From the NCBI GenBank assembly GCA_039182715.1, contig JBCDBY010000171.1:1-9804 (forward strand): a DNA stretch of 9,804 nt, written 5' to 3'. The DNA comes from JBCDBY01 sp039182715 (GTDB lineage Bacteria > Planctomycetota > PLA2). Both the position numbers and the translations under genes were made by a program. The notes beneath the pieces are model-generated. The model saw only the letters and a list, made by a program, of their open reading frames with translations, made no database searches and had not been told where the DNA came from. Positions 1 through 6,128 of this stretch are shown here, one piece after another (position 1 is the stretch's first letter; each line of letters starts with the position of its first letter).

Positions 1-1047
<1,047 letters not shown>

Positions 1048-1050
1048 CGA

Positions 1051-1056
1051 CTCTCC
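1051..1056 (-). promoter_or_regulatory. Shine-Dalgarno GGAGAG of the amino-acid dehydrogenase
   Basis: Read on the minus strand, GGAGAG lies 3 bases before the final base preceding the ATG at 1047. It is one of only two clear Shine-Dalgarno sequences in the window and fixes the dehydrogenase start. Confidence 0.7.
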
Positions 1057-1095
1057 GACCGCGCGGCCCGGTGGCCCCACGGGTCTGGTTCCCTA

Positions 1096-1108
1096 CGCGA
1101 AATTCGCG
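1096..1108. promoter_or_regulatory. 13-bp palindrome at the dehydrogenase transcription start (operator candidate)
   Basis: CGCGAA-A-TTCGCG is a perfect inverted repeat with one central base. It lies just downstream of the -10 hexamer at 1112-1117, where the transcript should start. This position suits a repressor operator or the first hairpin of the leader. No regulator gene is visible nearby, so the regulatory role is inferred only. Confidence 0.35.
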
Positions 1109-1111
1109 CTA

Positions 1112-1140
1112 ATCCTAGGGAAGAACGGGGGTTCGGTCAA
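1112..1140 (-). promoter_or_regulatory. Sigma70-like promoter of the amino-acid dehydrogenase gene
   Basis: On the minus strand TTGACC (1140-1135), a 17-base spacer and TAGGAT (1117-1112) match the -35/-10 consensus in 5 of 6 and 4 of 6 positions at ideal spacing. The -35 overlaps the TGA stop of the upstream S41 peptidase gene, so the promoter sits entirely in the 89-bp gap. The predicted leader is about 58 bases. The dehydrogenase can therefore be transcribed independently of the peptidase gene. Confidence 0.6.
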
Positions 1141-2381
1141 TTCAGCGCGATCGCGCGGCGGACGGCGGGATCGTCGGGCGCGTCGCCGAAATGGCCTTCG
1201 GCCAGCTGGCCGCGCGTGGGGCGGAAAACCACGTCGGGTCGGACCCCGACGCCCTCCACGGCGCTGCCGTCGATCCGCAGAAACTCCGCCCGGCCGGCGT
1301 AATGGAACAAAACCCCGCCGGGGAGCCGGGCGGTCCGCCGCGAGCGGGTCGATCCCGCCGTCGAGCGGCCCACGATCTGGGCGCCGCGCTCGTCCTGGAG
1401 CGCCGCCGCCAGCAGCTCGGCCGCGCTCCCCGTGCGCTCGTCCACGAGGACCCGGATGGTCCCCCGGTAGGTGAACCGGCCGGTTTCGCAGCGCACCACG
1501 TCCTCCCGGCCGCCCAGTCGCATGCGCAGCAGATCGCGGGGCTCCTCGAAGAAGATCCCGGCGATGCGCTGCAGGGTCTGGATACGTCCTCCCGGGTTGC
1601 CGCGCAGATCGAGGATCAGCACCGGCATGGCGCGCAGCGGCTCGAGCGCGTCCACGAACTCCTCGTCGCGGCCCGGCTCGAAATCGGGCAGGGCGATGTA
1701 GCCGTGCGCGGCGTCGGCGCGCTGGGCGCGGATCTGCTCCGGCAGGAACCCGAACCGCTGCCGGTAGCGGCCCTTGTCGTCGAGCAGGAAGCGCACCGGG
1801 TAGCACTCGCGCTCGCGGCCGGCCGAGTCCATGACGAGCACCTGCGCCGGGCGGTCGGTGGGACCGGCCAGCACGTGGGCGACGGCGCGCGCGCGCCGGC
1901 CGTGGTCGGTCGAGCCGGCGGTTTGCGCGATGCGCTCCTGCAGGATGTTCATCGCCGGGCGCCCCTCGATCTCCAGAATCAGGTCGCCCGGCCGCAGCCC
2001 GCCGTTCTCGTTGCCCGGCGCGACGCCGGCGACGACGAGGCCCTGCGGCAGCTCCATGACCGCGATGGGTGGGATGGTGTCGGAAAACGAAATGTCGTTG
2101 GTGCCGACGAGGCCGGTGTGTCCCTCTTCGAGCATCGCGAGCGCGTCCTGGAGCCCGCGGTAGTACCCGGCGGCGTCCGACGTCTCGCGCGCGATCGCCT
2201 CGAGGCGCTGCTCGAACTTCTGTTTGCGCGACGGGTCGACGAAATAGTGCTGCTGGTTGTCGAGCGTGGCGATCACCTCGCGGCTGAGTTCGAGCCGGAC
2301 CGACTCGTCCTCGAGCGCCTGCGGCCCGACCGTCCGACACGAGACGGCGAAGAGGAGAACCAGGGCCAGTGACATGCGCAT
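1137..2381 (-). CDS. S41-family serine peptidase with PDZ domain, probable lipoprotein
   Basis: This 414-residue protein is likely exported and lipid-anchored: MRMSLALVLLFAVSC resembles a short signal peptide with a lipobox-like AVSC (C15). A helical N-terminal domain carries EEGHTG (H88), like the DGHT motif of S41 peptidases. Residues about 105-190 look like a PDZ domain (GLVVAGVAPGNENGGLRPGD). The catalytic core has LDLRGNPGG at 257-265, the nucleophile in TGSAAE (S319), VGRSTAGS near 337-344 and EGVGVRPDVVF (E376). There is no lysine in the GKG position of CtpA-type enzymes, so the Ser/His/Glu arrangement of tricorn/IRBP-type S41 members fits better. It probably cleaves or trims envelope proteins; the substrate is unknown. 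The first ATG was chosen, with a weak AGGGA upstream; a second ATG lies two codons in. The gene diverges from the desaturase across 27 bp. Confidence 0.88.
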   Translation of the reverse strand: MRMSLALVLLFAVSCRTVGPQALEDESVRLELSREVIATLDNQQHYFVDPSRKQKFEQRLEAIARETSDAAGYYRGLQDALAMLEEGHTGLVGTNDISFSDTIPPIAVMELPQGLVVAGVAPGNENGGLRPGDLILEIEGRPAMNILQERIAQTAGSTDHGRRARAVAHVLAGPTDRPAQVLVMDSAGRERECYPVRFLLDDKGRYRQRFGFLPEQIRAQRADAAHGYIALPDFEPGRDEEFVDALEPLRAMPVLILDLRGNPGGRIQTLQRIAGIFFEEPRDLLRMRLGGREDVVRCETGRFTYRGTIRVLVDERTGSAAELLAAALQDERGAQIVGRSTAGSTRSRRTARLPGGVLFHYAGRAEFLRIDGSAVEGVGVRPDVVFRPTRGQLAEGHFGDAPDDPAVRRAIALN

Positions 2382-2395
2382 GATCGACGTGTCCC

Positions 2396-2402
2396 TACAC
2401 TA
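2396..2402. promoter_or_regulatory. Symmetric -10 element TACACTA between divergent genes
   Basis: TACACT on the plus strand ends 7 bases before the desaturase ATG at 2409. The overlapping TAGTGT on the minus strand faces the S41 peptidase ATG, 15 bases away. Both fit TANNNT, and the heptamer TANNNTA reads as a -10 in either direction. The whole divergent gap is only 27 bp, so any -35 would lie in coding sequence; no good one is seen. This implies a leaderless desaturase mRNA and a leader of about 8 bases for the peptidase. Confidence 0.45.
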
Positions 2403-2408
2403 AACGAG

Positions 2409-3362
2409 ATGGCCGGAACGTGGCAGACGGCGAGCGAGCCGCTTCGCGCGGAGTTTCGCGAGCTTCTCGACATGGAGAAGATTCGCGCGCTGCATCGTGT
2501 CTCCGGTGGGAGGCACGCGGCCGTCGCGCTGCGCCAGTTCGGCGCGGCCGCGCTCGCGGCTTTCCTGATCGTGCGCTACGCCGACGTCGCGTGGATCTGG
2601 ATTCCGGCGGCGGTGCTGCTCGGCTTCATGGTGTTCTCGTTCACGGTGCTGCTGCATGAGGTCGTCCACCACGCCGTCTTCAAGCGGCGGGAAGGCGTCG
2701 CCAACAGCGTGTTGGCCTGGGTCTACGCGGTGCCGTGCGGTTTGGCGCCGAGCCAGTTCTCGCGTTGGCATCTCGACCACCACAAGGAGCTGGGGCACGA
2801 CGAGCTCGATCCGAAGCGCCACCGACTCACGCCCAAGATCATTCGGCGGCTCTACAAGCTGCTCTATCTGACGCCGGCGCTGTTCCCGATCTACTTCCGC
2901 GCGGCGGCGAAGGAGGCGGCGGGCTATCCGGACGAGCTGCGCGCGCGTCTGCGACGGGAGCGCGTGCTCGTCATCGGAACGCACCTCGCGGTGATGGCGG
3001 CGATCCTCTGGGCGTGGGGCTGGCCGATGCTCGGCAAGCTCTATGTCGTGCCGATCTTCTTCGTGTTTCCGGTCGCGTTCACAATCAACCGGCTGGGCCA
3101 GCATTACGACATCGAGCCCGATGACCCGGCGGCTTGGGGGACGCTGGTGAAGACGAACCCCGTGTGGGATTTCCTCTTCGTCTACTCCAACTACCACATG
3201 GAGCATCACTACTTCCCCGGCGTGCCGTGCTACCACCTCGCGGAGCTGCACCGGGAGCTGCAGCCGATCTTCGAGCGCCACCCGATGCGGCGGCGGACGT
3301 ACACGGGATTGCTGGTGGACTGGTTCTGGCGGAACAAGCAGCCGCACATCAACTGGCATTAG
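2409..3362 (+). CDS. Membrane-bound fatty acid desaturase family protein
   Basis: This 317-residue integral membrane di-iron oxygenase probably desaturates or hydroxylates a lipid acyl chain. All three histidine boxes are present: HEVVHH (H83, H87, H88), HLDHH (H121, H124, H125) and HMEHH (H263, H266, H267). GQHYD (H232) adds the extra histidine common in this superfamily. Hydrophobic segments near 40-56, 60-82, 101-115, 187-204 and 210-226 give the usual paired-helix topology with the boxes on the cytoplasmic face. The order and spacing fit acyl-lipid/CoA desaturases and carotenoid or sphingolipid hydroxylases alike, so the substrate is not assigned. No dedicated electron-transfer partner is adjacent. 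The ATG lacks a Shine-Dalgarno but lies 7 bases after TACACT. The gene ends in a heptad-repeat-rich convergent gap. Confidence 0.9.
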   Translation: MAGTWQTASEPLRAEFRELLDMEKIRALHRVSGGRHAAVALRQFGAAALAAFLIVRYADVAWIWIPAAVLLGFMVFSFTVLLHEVVHHAVFKRREGVANSVLAWVYAVPCGLAPSQFSRWHLDHHKELGHDELDPKRHRLTPKIIRRLYKLLYLTPALFPIYFRAAAKEAAGYPDELRARLRRERVLVIGTHLAVMAAILWAWGWPMLGKLYVVPIFFVFPVAFTINRLGQHYDIEPDDPAAWGTLVKTNPVWDFLFVYSNYHMEHHYFPGVPCYHLAELHRELQPIFERHPMRRRTYTGLLVDWFWRNKQPHINWH

Positions 3363-3363
3363 T

Positions 3364-3398
3364 CACGTTGGACGTTCGACGTTTGACGTTTGACGTTC
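3364..3398. repeat. Tandem 7-bp repeat NACGTTN, five units
   Basis: Directly after the desaturase stop come five heptads: CACGTTG, GACGTTC, GACGTTT, GACGTTT and GACGTTC. The ACGTT core is invariant in all five. The array lies between convergent genes, next to a second and different heptad array at 3421-3441. Such short-period intergenic repeats are usually multi-copy in the genomes that carry them; that part is inference. Confidence 0.75.
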
Positions 3399-3420
3399 GG
3401 CGGGTCTAACCGTCTGCCGG

Positions 3421-3441
3421 CCCCTGGCCCCTAGCCCCTAG
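3421..3441. repeat. Tandem CCCCTAG-type 7-bp repeat, three units
   Basis: The units are CCCCTGG, CCCCTAG and CCCCTAG. The minus-strand lipoprotein stop codon TAG (3440-3438) is inside the last unit. The same heptad family reappears at 4599-4678, also between convergent genes. CTAG is palindromic and 7 is not a multiple of 3, so an array of three full units would put TAG in all three frames of both strands. Confidence 0.75.
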
Positions 3442-3740
3442 CCTTCTCCCGGCCCCATCTCCTGTGCGAGGCCGGTCATGTTGACCTGCGGATCGATGCG
3501 GGCGATGCGGACGGCGATTTCGGCGGCGAGGCGGACGAGCTCTTCCCGCTCGGCGTCGGCGGCAGGATCTTCGAGCGCGCTCAGTTCGTCGTGGCGCTCC
3601 AGCACGAGACGGAGCTGACGGTAGAGGGCGAGCGTGACCTCCTCGCGGCTGGCGCGGGCGGGCTCTTCGGGCTGGTGCGCCGATTGGCAGCCGACCGCGA
3701 ACAGGGCCCCAACGAGCGCGCACAAGTGCCTGCGATTCAT
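3438..3740 (-). CDS. Small lipoprotein of unknown function
   Basis: This predicted 100-residue protein begins MNRRHLCALVGALFAVGCQS: two arginines, a hydrophobic stretch and the lipobox AVGC, so it should be lipidated at C18. The mature part, about 82 residues, is charged and helical (EEVTLALYRQLRLVLERHDEL, then AEREELVRLAAEIAVRIA). It contains no motif I recognise. The ATG overlaps the stop of the upstream membrane-protein gene by four bases (ATGA), so the two are very likely co-transcribed and translationally coupled. A longer reading of this frame, up to 3899, runs through that gene in another frame and is discarded. The stop codon TAG lies within a CCCCTAG heptad repeat. It may act with the coupled membrane protein at the cell envelope, but that is inference from the overlap alone. 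Confidence 0.75.
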   Translation of the reverse strand: MNRRHLCALVGALFAVGCQSAHQPEEPARASREEVTLALYRQLRLVLERHDELSALEDPAADAEREELVRLAAEIAVRIARIDPQVNMTGLAQEMGPGEG

Positions 3741-3928
3741 GAGGATGCGTCCTCGCGCTTCTGCTTCTTCTCCGCCTTGGCGGCCTCGGTGCGACGGCGC
3801 CACTCCTCGAAAAGGTCGGGGTGTTTGCGGTGCATGGAGTCCCGGAAGTGGACGTACCCGAGGATCCAACCCGTCACCGCGATGAAGGGCAGCCACCACC
3901 AGAAATCGACCGGCAAAGCCAGAAGCAC
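3737..3928 (-). CDS. Small membrane protein of unknown function
   Basis: With a GTG start at 3928 this is a 63-residue protein. A hydrophobic, tryptophan-rich N-terminal half (LLALPVDFWWWLPFIAVTG, continuing to about residue 27) forms one long or two short membrane segments. A strongly charged tail rich in Lys, Arg and Glu follows (EEWRRRTEAAKAEKKQKRED). The frame stays open to another GTG at 3973 (78 residues). The extra 15 codons have clearly poorer G/C at third positions than the rest and contain the -10-like TAAGAT, so the shorter start is preferred. That GTG lies exactly 7 bases after TAAGAT and has no proper Shine-Dalgarno, which suggests leaderless expression. It is the first gene of a two-gene unit with the lipoprotein. 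No family recognised. Confidence 0.65.
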   Translation of the reverse strand: MLLALPVDFWWWLPFIAVTGWILGYVHFRDSMHRKHPDLFEEWRRRTEAAKAEKKQKREDASS

Positions 3929-3935
3929 AGCCCCA

Positions 3936-3941
3936 ATCTTA
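3936..3941 (-). promoter_or_regulatory. -10-like TAAGAT 7 bases before the small membrane protein start
   Basis: On the minus strand TTAAGATT (3942-3935) precedes the GTG at 3928 with exactly 7 bases between TAAGAT and the start codon. The identical octamer occurs in opposite orientation at 4001-4008 facing the HEAT-repeat gene. No convincing -35 is seen at 16-18 bases. Confidence 0.4.
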
Positions 3942-4001
3942 ACGCGTCGCGCGATGGGAAAACTTCTGCGCACGAATCCCGGACGAAGATTGGAATCGGG
4001 T

Positions 4002-4028
4002 TAAGATTCCGGCCGAGGGTACGGGAGG
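4002..4028 (+). promoter_or_regulatory. -10-like TAAGAT and Shine-Dalgarno GGGAGG of the HEAT-repeat gene
   Basis: TAAGAT (4002-4007) is followed by a short leader with GGGAGG (4023-4028), which ends 3 bases before the ATG at 4032. Unlike its divergent neighbour, this gene therefore appears to have a leader of about 18 bases and a real ribosome binding site. No good -35 is visible. Confidence 0.45.
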
Positions 4029-4031
4029 CAC

Positions 4032-4592
4032 ATGAGTAAAGAACCGGACGTAGGGCTCGATCCGTCACTTTTCATCGACCGCCTGAGCTCCGCTTGCGCC
4101 ATGCAACGCGAAGCGGCGGCGATGTCGCTCGGCTGCATGGGGCACCCCCGCGCCAACCGTCCGCTCGCCGGACTGTTGCTGCGTGAGATGCGGTCCGTGC
4201 AGCTGACCGGCGTCATCGAGAACGAGGACGTCGTACTCGCCGCGGTGGACTCCATTCGCCGCCTGCATGCGACCGAGTCGCTCTACGCCGTGGTGCGCGC
4301 GCTTTGCGACATGGCGTGCGGCTCGGAGATCCGGCGCGAGACCGTCGAAGCGATGGTGGAGTGCCTCGCGGAGGTCGGCGGCCTGGGCGTCGTGCGCGAA
4401 GCGGCCGACAAGGTCGTGCGCCACACGCGCGAGCACTGCGCCGACTGTCCCGGCATCGAAGTCGTCGCGATGGTCCTCTTCGAGGGCCTCTCGATGTGCG
4501 GCGACCCCGGCGTGCGCACGCTGACGCGTCTGGCGAACGCGGGCCCCGGCCCGCTGCAGCCGATCGCGGCCTACGCGCTCGCGATGGTCTAA
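4032..4592 (+). CDS. Small HEAT-repeat protein, cysteine-rich
   Basis: This 186-residue cytoplasmic protein (no signal peptide or membrane segment) appears to consist of about four or five HEAT-like helical pairs. Examples begin near residue 24 (MQREAAAMSLGCMGHPRANR), 64 (NEDVVLAAVDSIRRLHATES), 99 (EIRRETVEAMVECLAEVGG), 142 and 158 (DPGVRTLTRLANAG). Such repeats form a curved protein-binding scaffold, and the partner is unknown. Eight cysteines in 186 residues is high for a cytoplasmic protein. H131, H135, C136 and C139 cluster in HTREHCADC, which could bind metal, though this is unproven. The start is supported by GGGAGG just upstream. The gene diverges from the small membrane protein gene and converges on the DUF971 gene, with a repeat-derived hairpin right after its TAA. 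PBS-lyase-type HEAT annotation is also possible. Confidence 0.8.
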   Translation: MSKEPDVGLDPSLFIDRLSSACAMQREAAAMSLGCMGHPRANRPLAGLLLREMRSVQLTGVIENEDVVLAAVDSIRRLHATESLYAVVRALCDMACGSEIRRETVEAMVECLAEVGGLGVVREAADKVVRHTREHCADCPGIEVVAMVLFEGLSMCGDPGVRTLTRLANAGPGPLQPIAAYALAMV

Positions 4593-4597
4593 GGAAG

Positions 4598-4678
4598 GCC
4601 AGGGGCTAGAGGCCCGGAGCTAGGAGCGACCAAGAGCTCCCTGCCCCTAGCCCCTGGCTCCTAGCCCCTAGCTCCCCC
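4598..4678. terminator. Inverted heptad-repeat array, probable bidirectional terminator hairpin
   Basis: Starting 6 bases after the HEAT-repeat stop, four 7-bp units (CCAGGGG, CTAGAGG, CCCGGAG, CTAGGAG; 4599-4626) are followed by a 10-base spacer. Six units in the opposite orientation then follow (CTCCCTG, CCCCTAG, CCCCTGG, CTCCTAG, CCCCTAG, CTCCCCC; 4637-4678). GCCAGGGGCTAG (4598-4609) and CTAGCCCCTGGC (4647-4658) are a perfect 12-bp inverted repeat. The two halves can also pair in a longer register that closes on the 10-base spacer. The position between convergent genes suggests termination in both directions. There is no U-tract, so it would not be a classical intrinsic terminator. The DUF971 stop codon lies inside the array. 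Confidence 0.6.
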
Positions 4679-4967
4679 CCGCAATTCGCCGCAACCGATC
4701 CCAGCTATAGATCCCCGTGTCGTGTCCGTCGCTCCAACGGATCTTCACCGCGTAGTTGCCGACGCTGACGAGGTCGAGCGGTTTCACTTTGGGGTCGAGC
4801 GTGCCGGGGTCGAGCGTGCGGATGCCCGTCAGTTCGTCGACGCAATTCGCGCAGGGGCACTGCGCGCGCAGGTCGAAGACCTTGTAGTGCGACTCGGTCC
4901 CGTCGTTCCACGCGATGGCGAGCACGTCCTCGCCGTCCTGCCGAATGTCTGTCGGAAACACACTCAT
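4668..4967 (-). CDS. DUF971 (GBBH-like N-terminal domain) protein
   Basis: This 99-residue protein is essentially one DUF971 domain, the module also found at the N-terminus of gamma-butyrobetaine hydroxylase and fused to some Mrp/ApbC-type iron-sulfur carrier ATPases. Visible signatures are FDLRAQCPCANCVDELTG (C37, C39, C42), VGNYAVKIRWSDGHDTGIYSW at about 69-89 and the final LRRI. The CxCxxC arrangement plus histidines may bind zinc or iron, which is established for the related hydroxylase domain and inferred here. Free-standing copies are often annotated as iron-sulfur assembly related. The ATG at 4967 is preceded only by a weak AGG. The gene starts 18 bp from the divergent rhodanese-MoeB gene, a possible link through sulfur metabolism. 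A longer minus-strand reading through the MoeB gene is a GC artefact. Its TAG stop falls in the heptad array. Confidence 0.88.
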   Translation of the reverse strand: MSVFPTDIRQDGEDVLAIAWNDGTESHYKVFDLRAQCPCANCVDELTGIRTLDPGTLDPKVKPLDLVSVGNYAVKIRWSDGHDTGIYSWDRLRRIAGGS

Positions 4968-4972
4968 GGGCC

Positions 4973-4978
4973 TACCAT
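4973..4978 (+). promoter_or_regulatory. -10-like TACCAT 7 bases before the rhodanese-MoeB start
   Basis: TACCAT, then 7 bases (TGGAACC), then the GTG at 4986. It has the same TANNNT-N7-start layout as three other genes here. No Shine-Dalgarno and no good -35 are seen; the gap to the divergent DUF971 gene is only 18 bp. Confidence 0.4.
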
Positions 4979-4985
4979 TGGAACC

Positions 4986-6128
4986 GTGACCGCCTCCGAC
5001 CTGGAGAAACTGCGCGCCGAGATCGCGACCATCTCCCCGCAGGACGCGAAGGACGGCCCCGGCCTGCTGGTCGACGTCCGCGAGCGGGAGGAGCACGCGG
5101 CCGGCATCTGCGCCGGCGCGATCGAACTCCCGCGCGGCTTCCTCGAGCTCGACGCGCCCGCCAAACTGCCGGACAAGAGCGCGCCGATCGTCTGCTACTG
5201 CCAGACCGGGATCCGCTCGCTCTACGCCGCCGAGACCCTCCAGCGCCTCGGCTACGAGAACGTCTCCTCGATGGACGGCGGCTACGAGGCGTGGACGCAT
5301 CTCGGCTACCCGGTCACCGGCATCGACGACGCCTTCGAGCCGGAGGAGCTGCGCCGCTACGCGCGCCATCTCATCGTGCCGGAGGTCGGGCTGGAGGGGC
5401 AGAAGCGGCTCAAGGAAGCGCGCGTGCTGCTCGTCGGCGCGGGCGGACTCGGCTCGCCCTCCGCGCTCTACCTCGCGGCGGCGGGCGTCGGCACGATCGG
5501 CGTCATCGATCCCGACGTGGTCGACGAGTCGAACCTGCAGCGCCAGGTGCTGCACGCCACTTCGCGCATCGGCACGCCCAAGGTCGAGTCGGCGCGCGCG
5601 ACCATCCACGAGATCAACCCGCACGTGGAGGTGATCACCTACGAGGAGCGCCTCGACGCGGACAACGCCGACCGGATCATCCCGGAGTACGACGTGATCC
5701 TCGACGGCGCGGACAACTTCCCGACGCGCTACCTCGTCAACGACGCCTGCGTGAAGCACGGCAAGCCCAACGTGCACGGCAGCGTGTTCCGCTTCGAAGG
5801 GCAGGTCTCGGTCTTTCAGCGCGGCCGCGGACCCTGCTACCGCTGCCTCTACCCCGAGCCGCCGCCTCCGGGCACGGTCCCGAGTTGCGCGGAGGTGGGT
5901 GTGCTCGGCGTCCTGCCCGGCGTCGTCGGTCTGTTGCAGGCGGTCGAAGCGGTCAAGCTCATCCTCGGCCAGGGCGATCCGCTCCACGGCCGTCTGCTCG
6001 TCTACGACGCGCTCGCCGCGAACTTCCGCGAACTCAAGGTGCGCGCCAACCCGAAGTGCGCCTACTGCGCCCCCGGTCGCGCGTTCCCCGGCTACGTCGA
6101 CTACCAGGGCTTCTGCGGGCTGGGGTAG
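4986..6128 (+). CDS. moeB: Rhodanese-ThiF/MoeB fusion, sulfur-carrier adenylyltransferase/sulfurtransferase
   Basis: This 380-residue cytoplasmic enzyme should adenylate the C-terminal Gly-Gly of a ubiquitin-like sulfur carrier (MoaD, ThiS or CysO type) and deliver sulfur to make its thiocarboxylate. This step serves molybdopterin, thiamin or cysteine synthesis. Residues 1-112 are a rhodanese domain (LLVDVREREEHAAGI, active loop CQTGIRS with C72). From about 118 an E1-like ThiF domain follows: RYARHLIVPEVG, GAGGLGSP (151-158), NLQRQVLH, DGADN (D240), PSCAEVGVLG (C301, matching the E1-type cysteine of MOCS3) and paired zinc ligands CYRC (284, 287) and CAYC (358, 361). The usual MoeZ/MOCS3 order is ThiF then rhodanese; here it is reversed. 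The GTG start leaves a complete rhodanese fold; the open frame upstream overlaps the DUF971 gene. No carrier protein gene is in the window. Confidence 0.92.
   Translation: MTASDLEKLRAEIATISPQDAKDGPGLLVDVREREEHAAGICAGAIELPRGFLELDAPAKLPDKSAPIVCYCQTGIRSLYAAETLQRLGYENVSSMDGGYEAWTHLGYPVTGIDDAFEPEELRRYARHLIVPEVGLEGQKRLKEARVLLVGAGGLGSPSALYLAAAGVGTIGVIDPDVVDESNLQRQVLHATSRIGTPKVESARATIHEINPHVEVITYEERLDADNADRIIPEYDVILDGADNFPTRYLVNDACVKHGKPNVHGSVFRFEGQVSVFQRGRGPCYRCLYPEPPPPGTVPSCAEVGVLGVLPGVVGLLQAVEAVKLILGQGDPLHGRLLVYDALAANFRELKVRANPKCAYCAPGRAFPGYVDYQGFCGLG

Noticed and set aside
1093..2340. Alternative minus-strand frame within the S41 peptidase gene
   Set aside because: It is an Arg/Pro-rich frameshifted reading; the other frame has PDZ, LDLRGNPGG and the catalytic serine.
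2400..3359. Minus-strand open frame opposite the desaturase
   Set aside because: It is Arg/His-rich with no motif, while the plus strand encodes all histidine boxes of the desaturase.
3929..3973. 15-codon N-terminal extension of the small membrane protein (GTG at 3973)
   Set aside because: Third positions lose the G/C bias and the stretch contains a -10-like TAAGAT. The GTG at 3928 fits better, although the longer form cannot be fully excluded.
4668..5987. Long minus-strand frame joining sequence antisense to MoeB with the DUF971 protein
   Set aside because: Only the last 99 codons encode a recognisable protein. The upstream part is antisense to conserved MoeB motifs, and a proper ATG exists at 4967.
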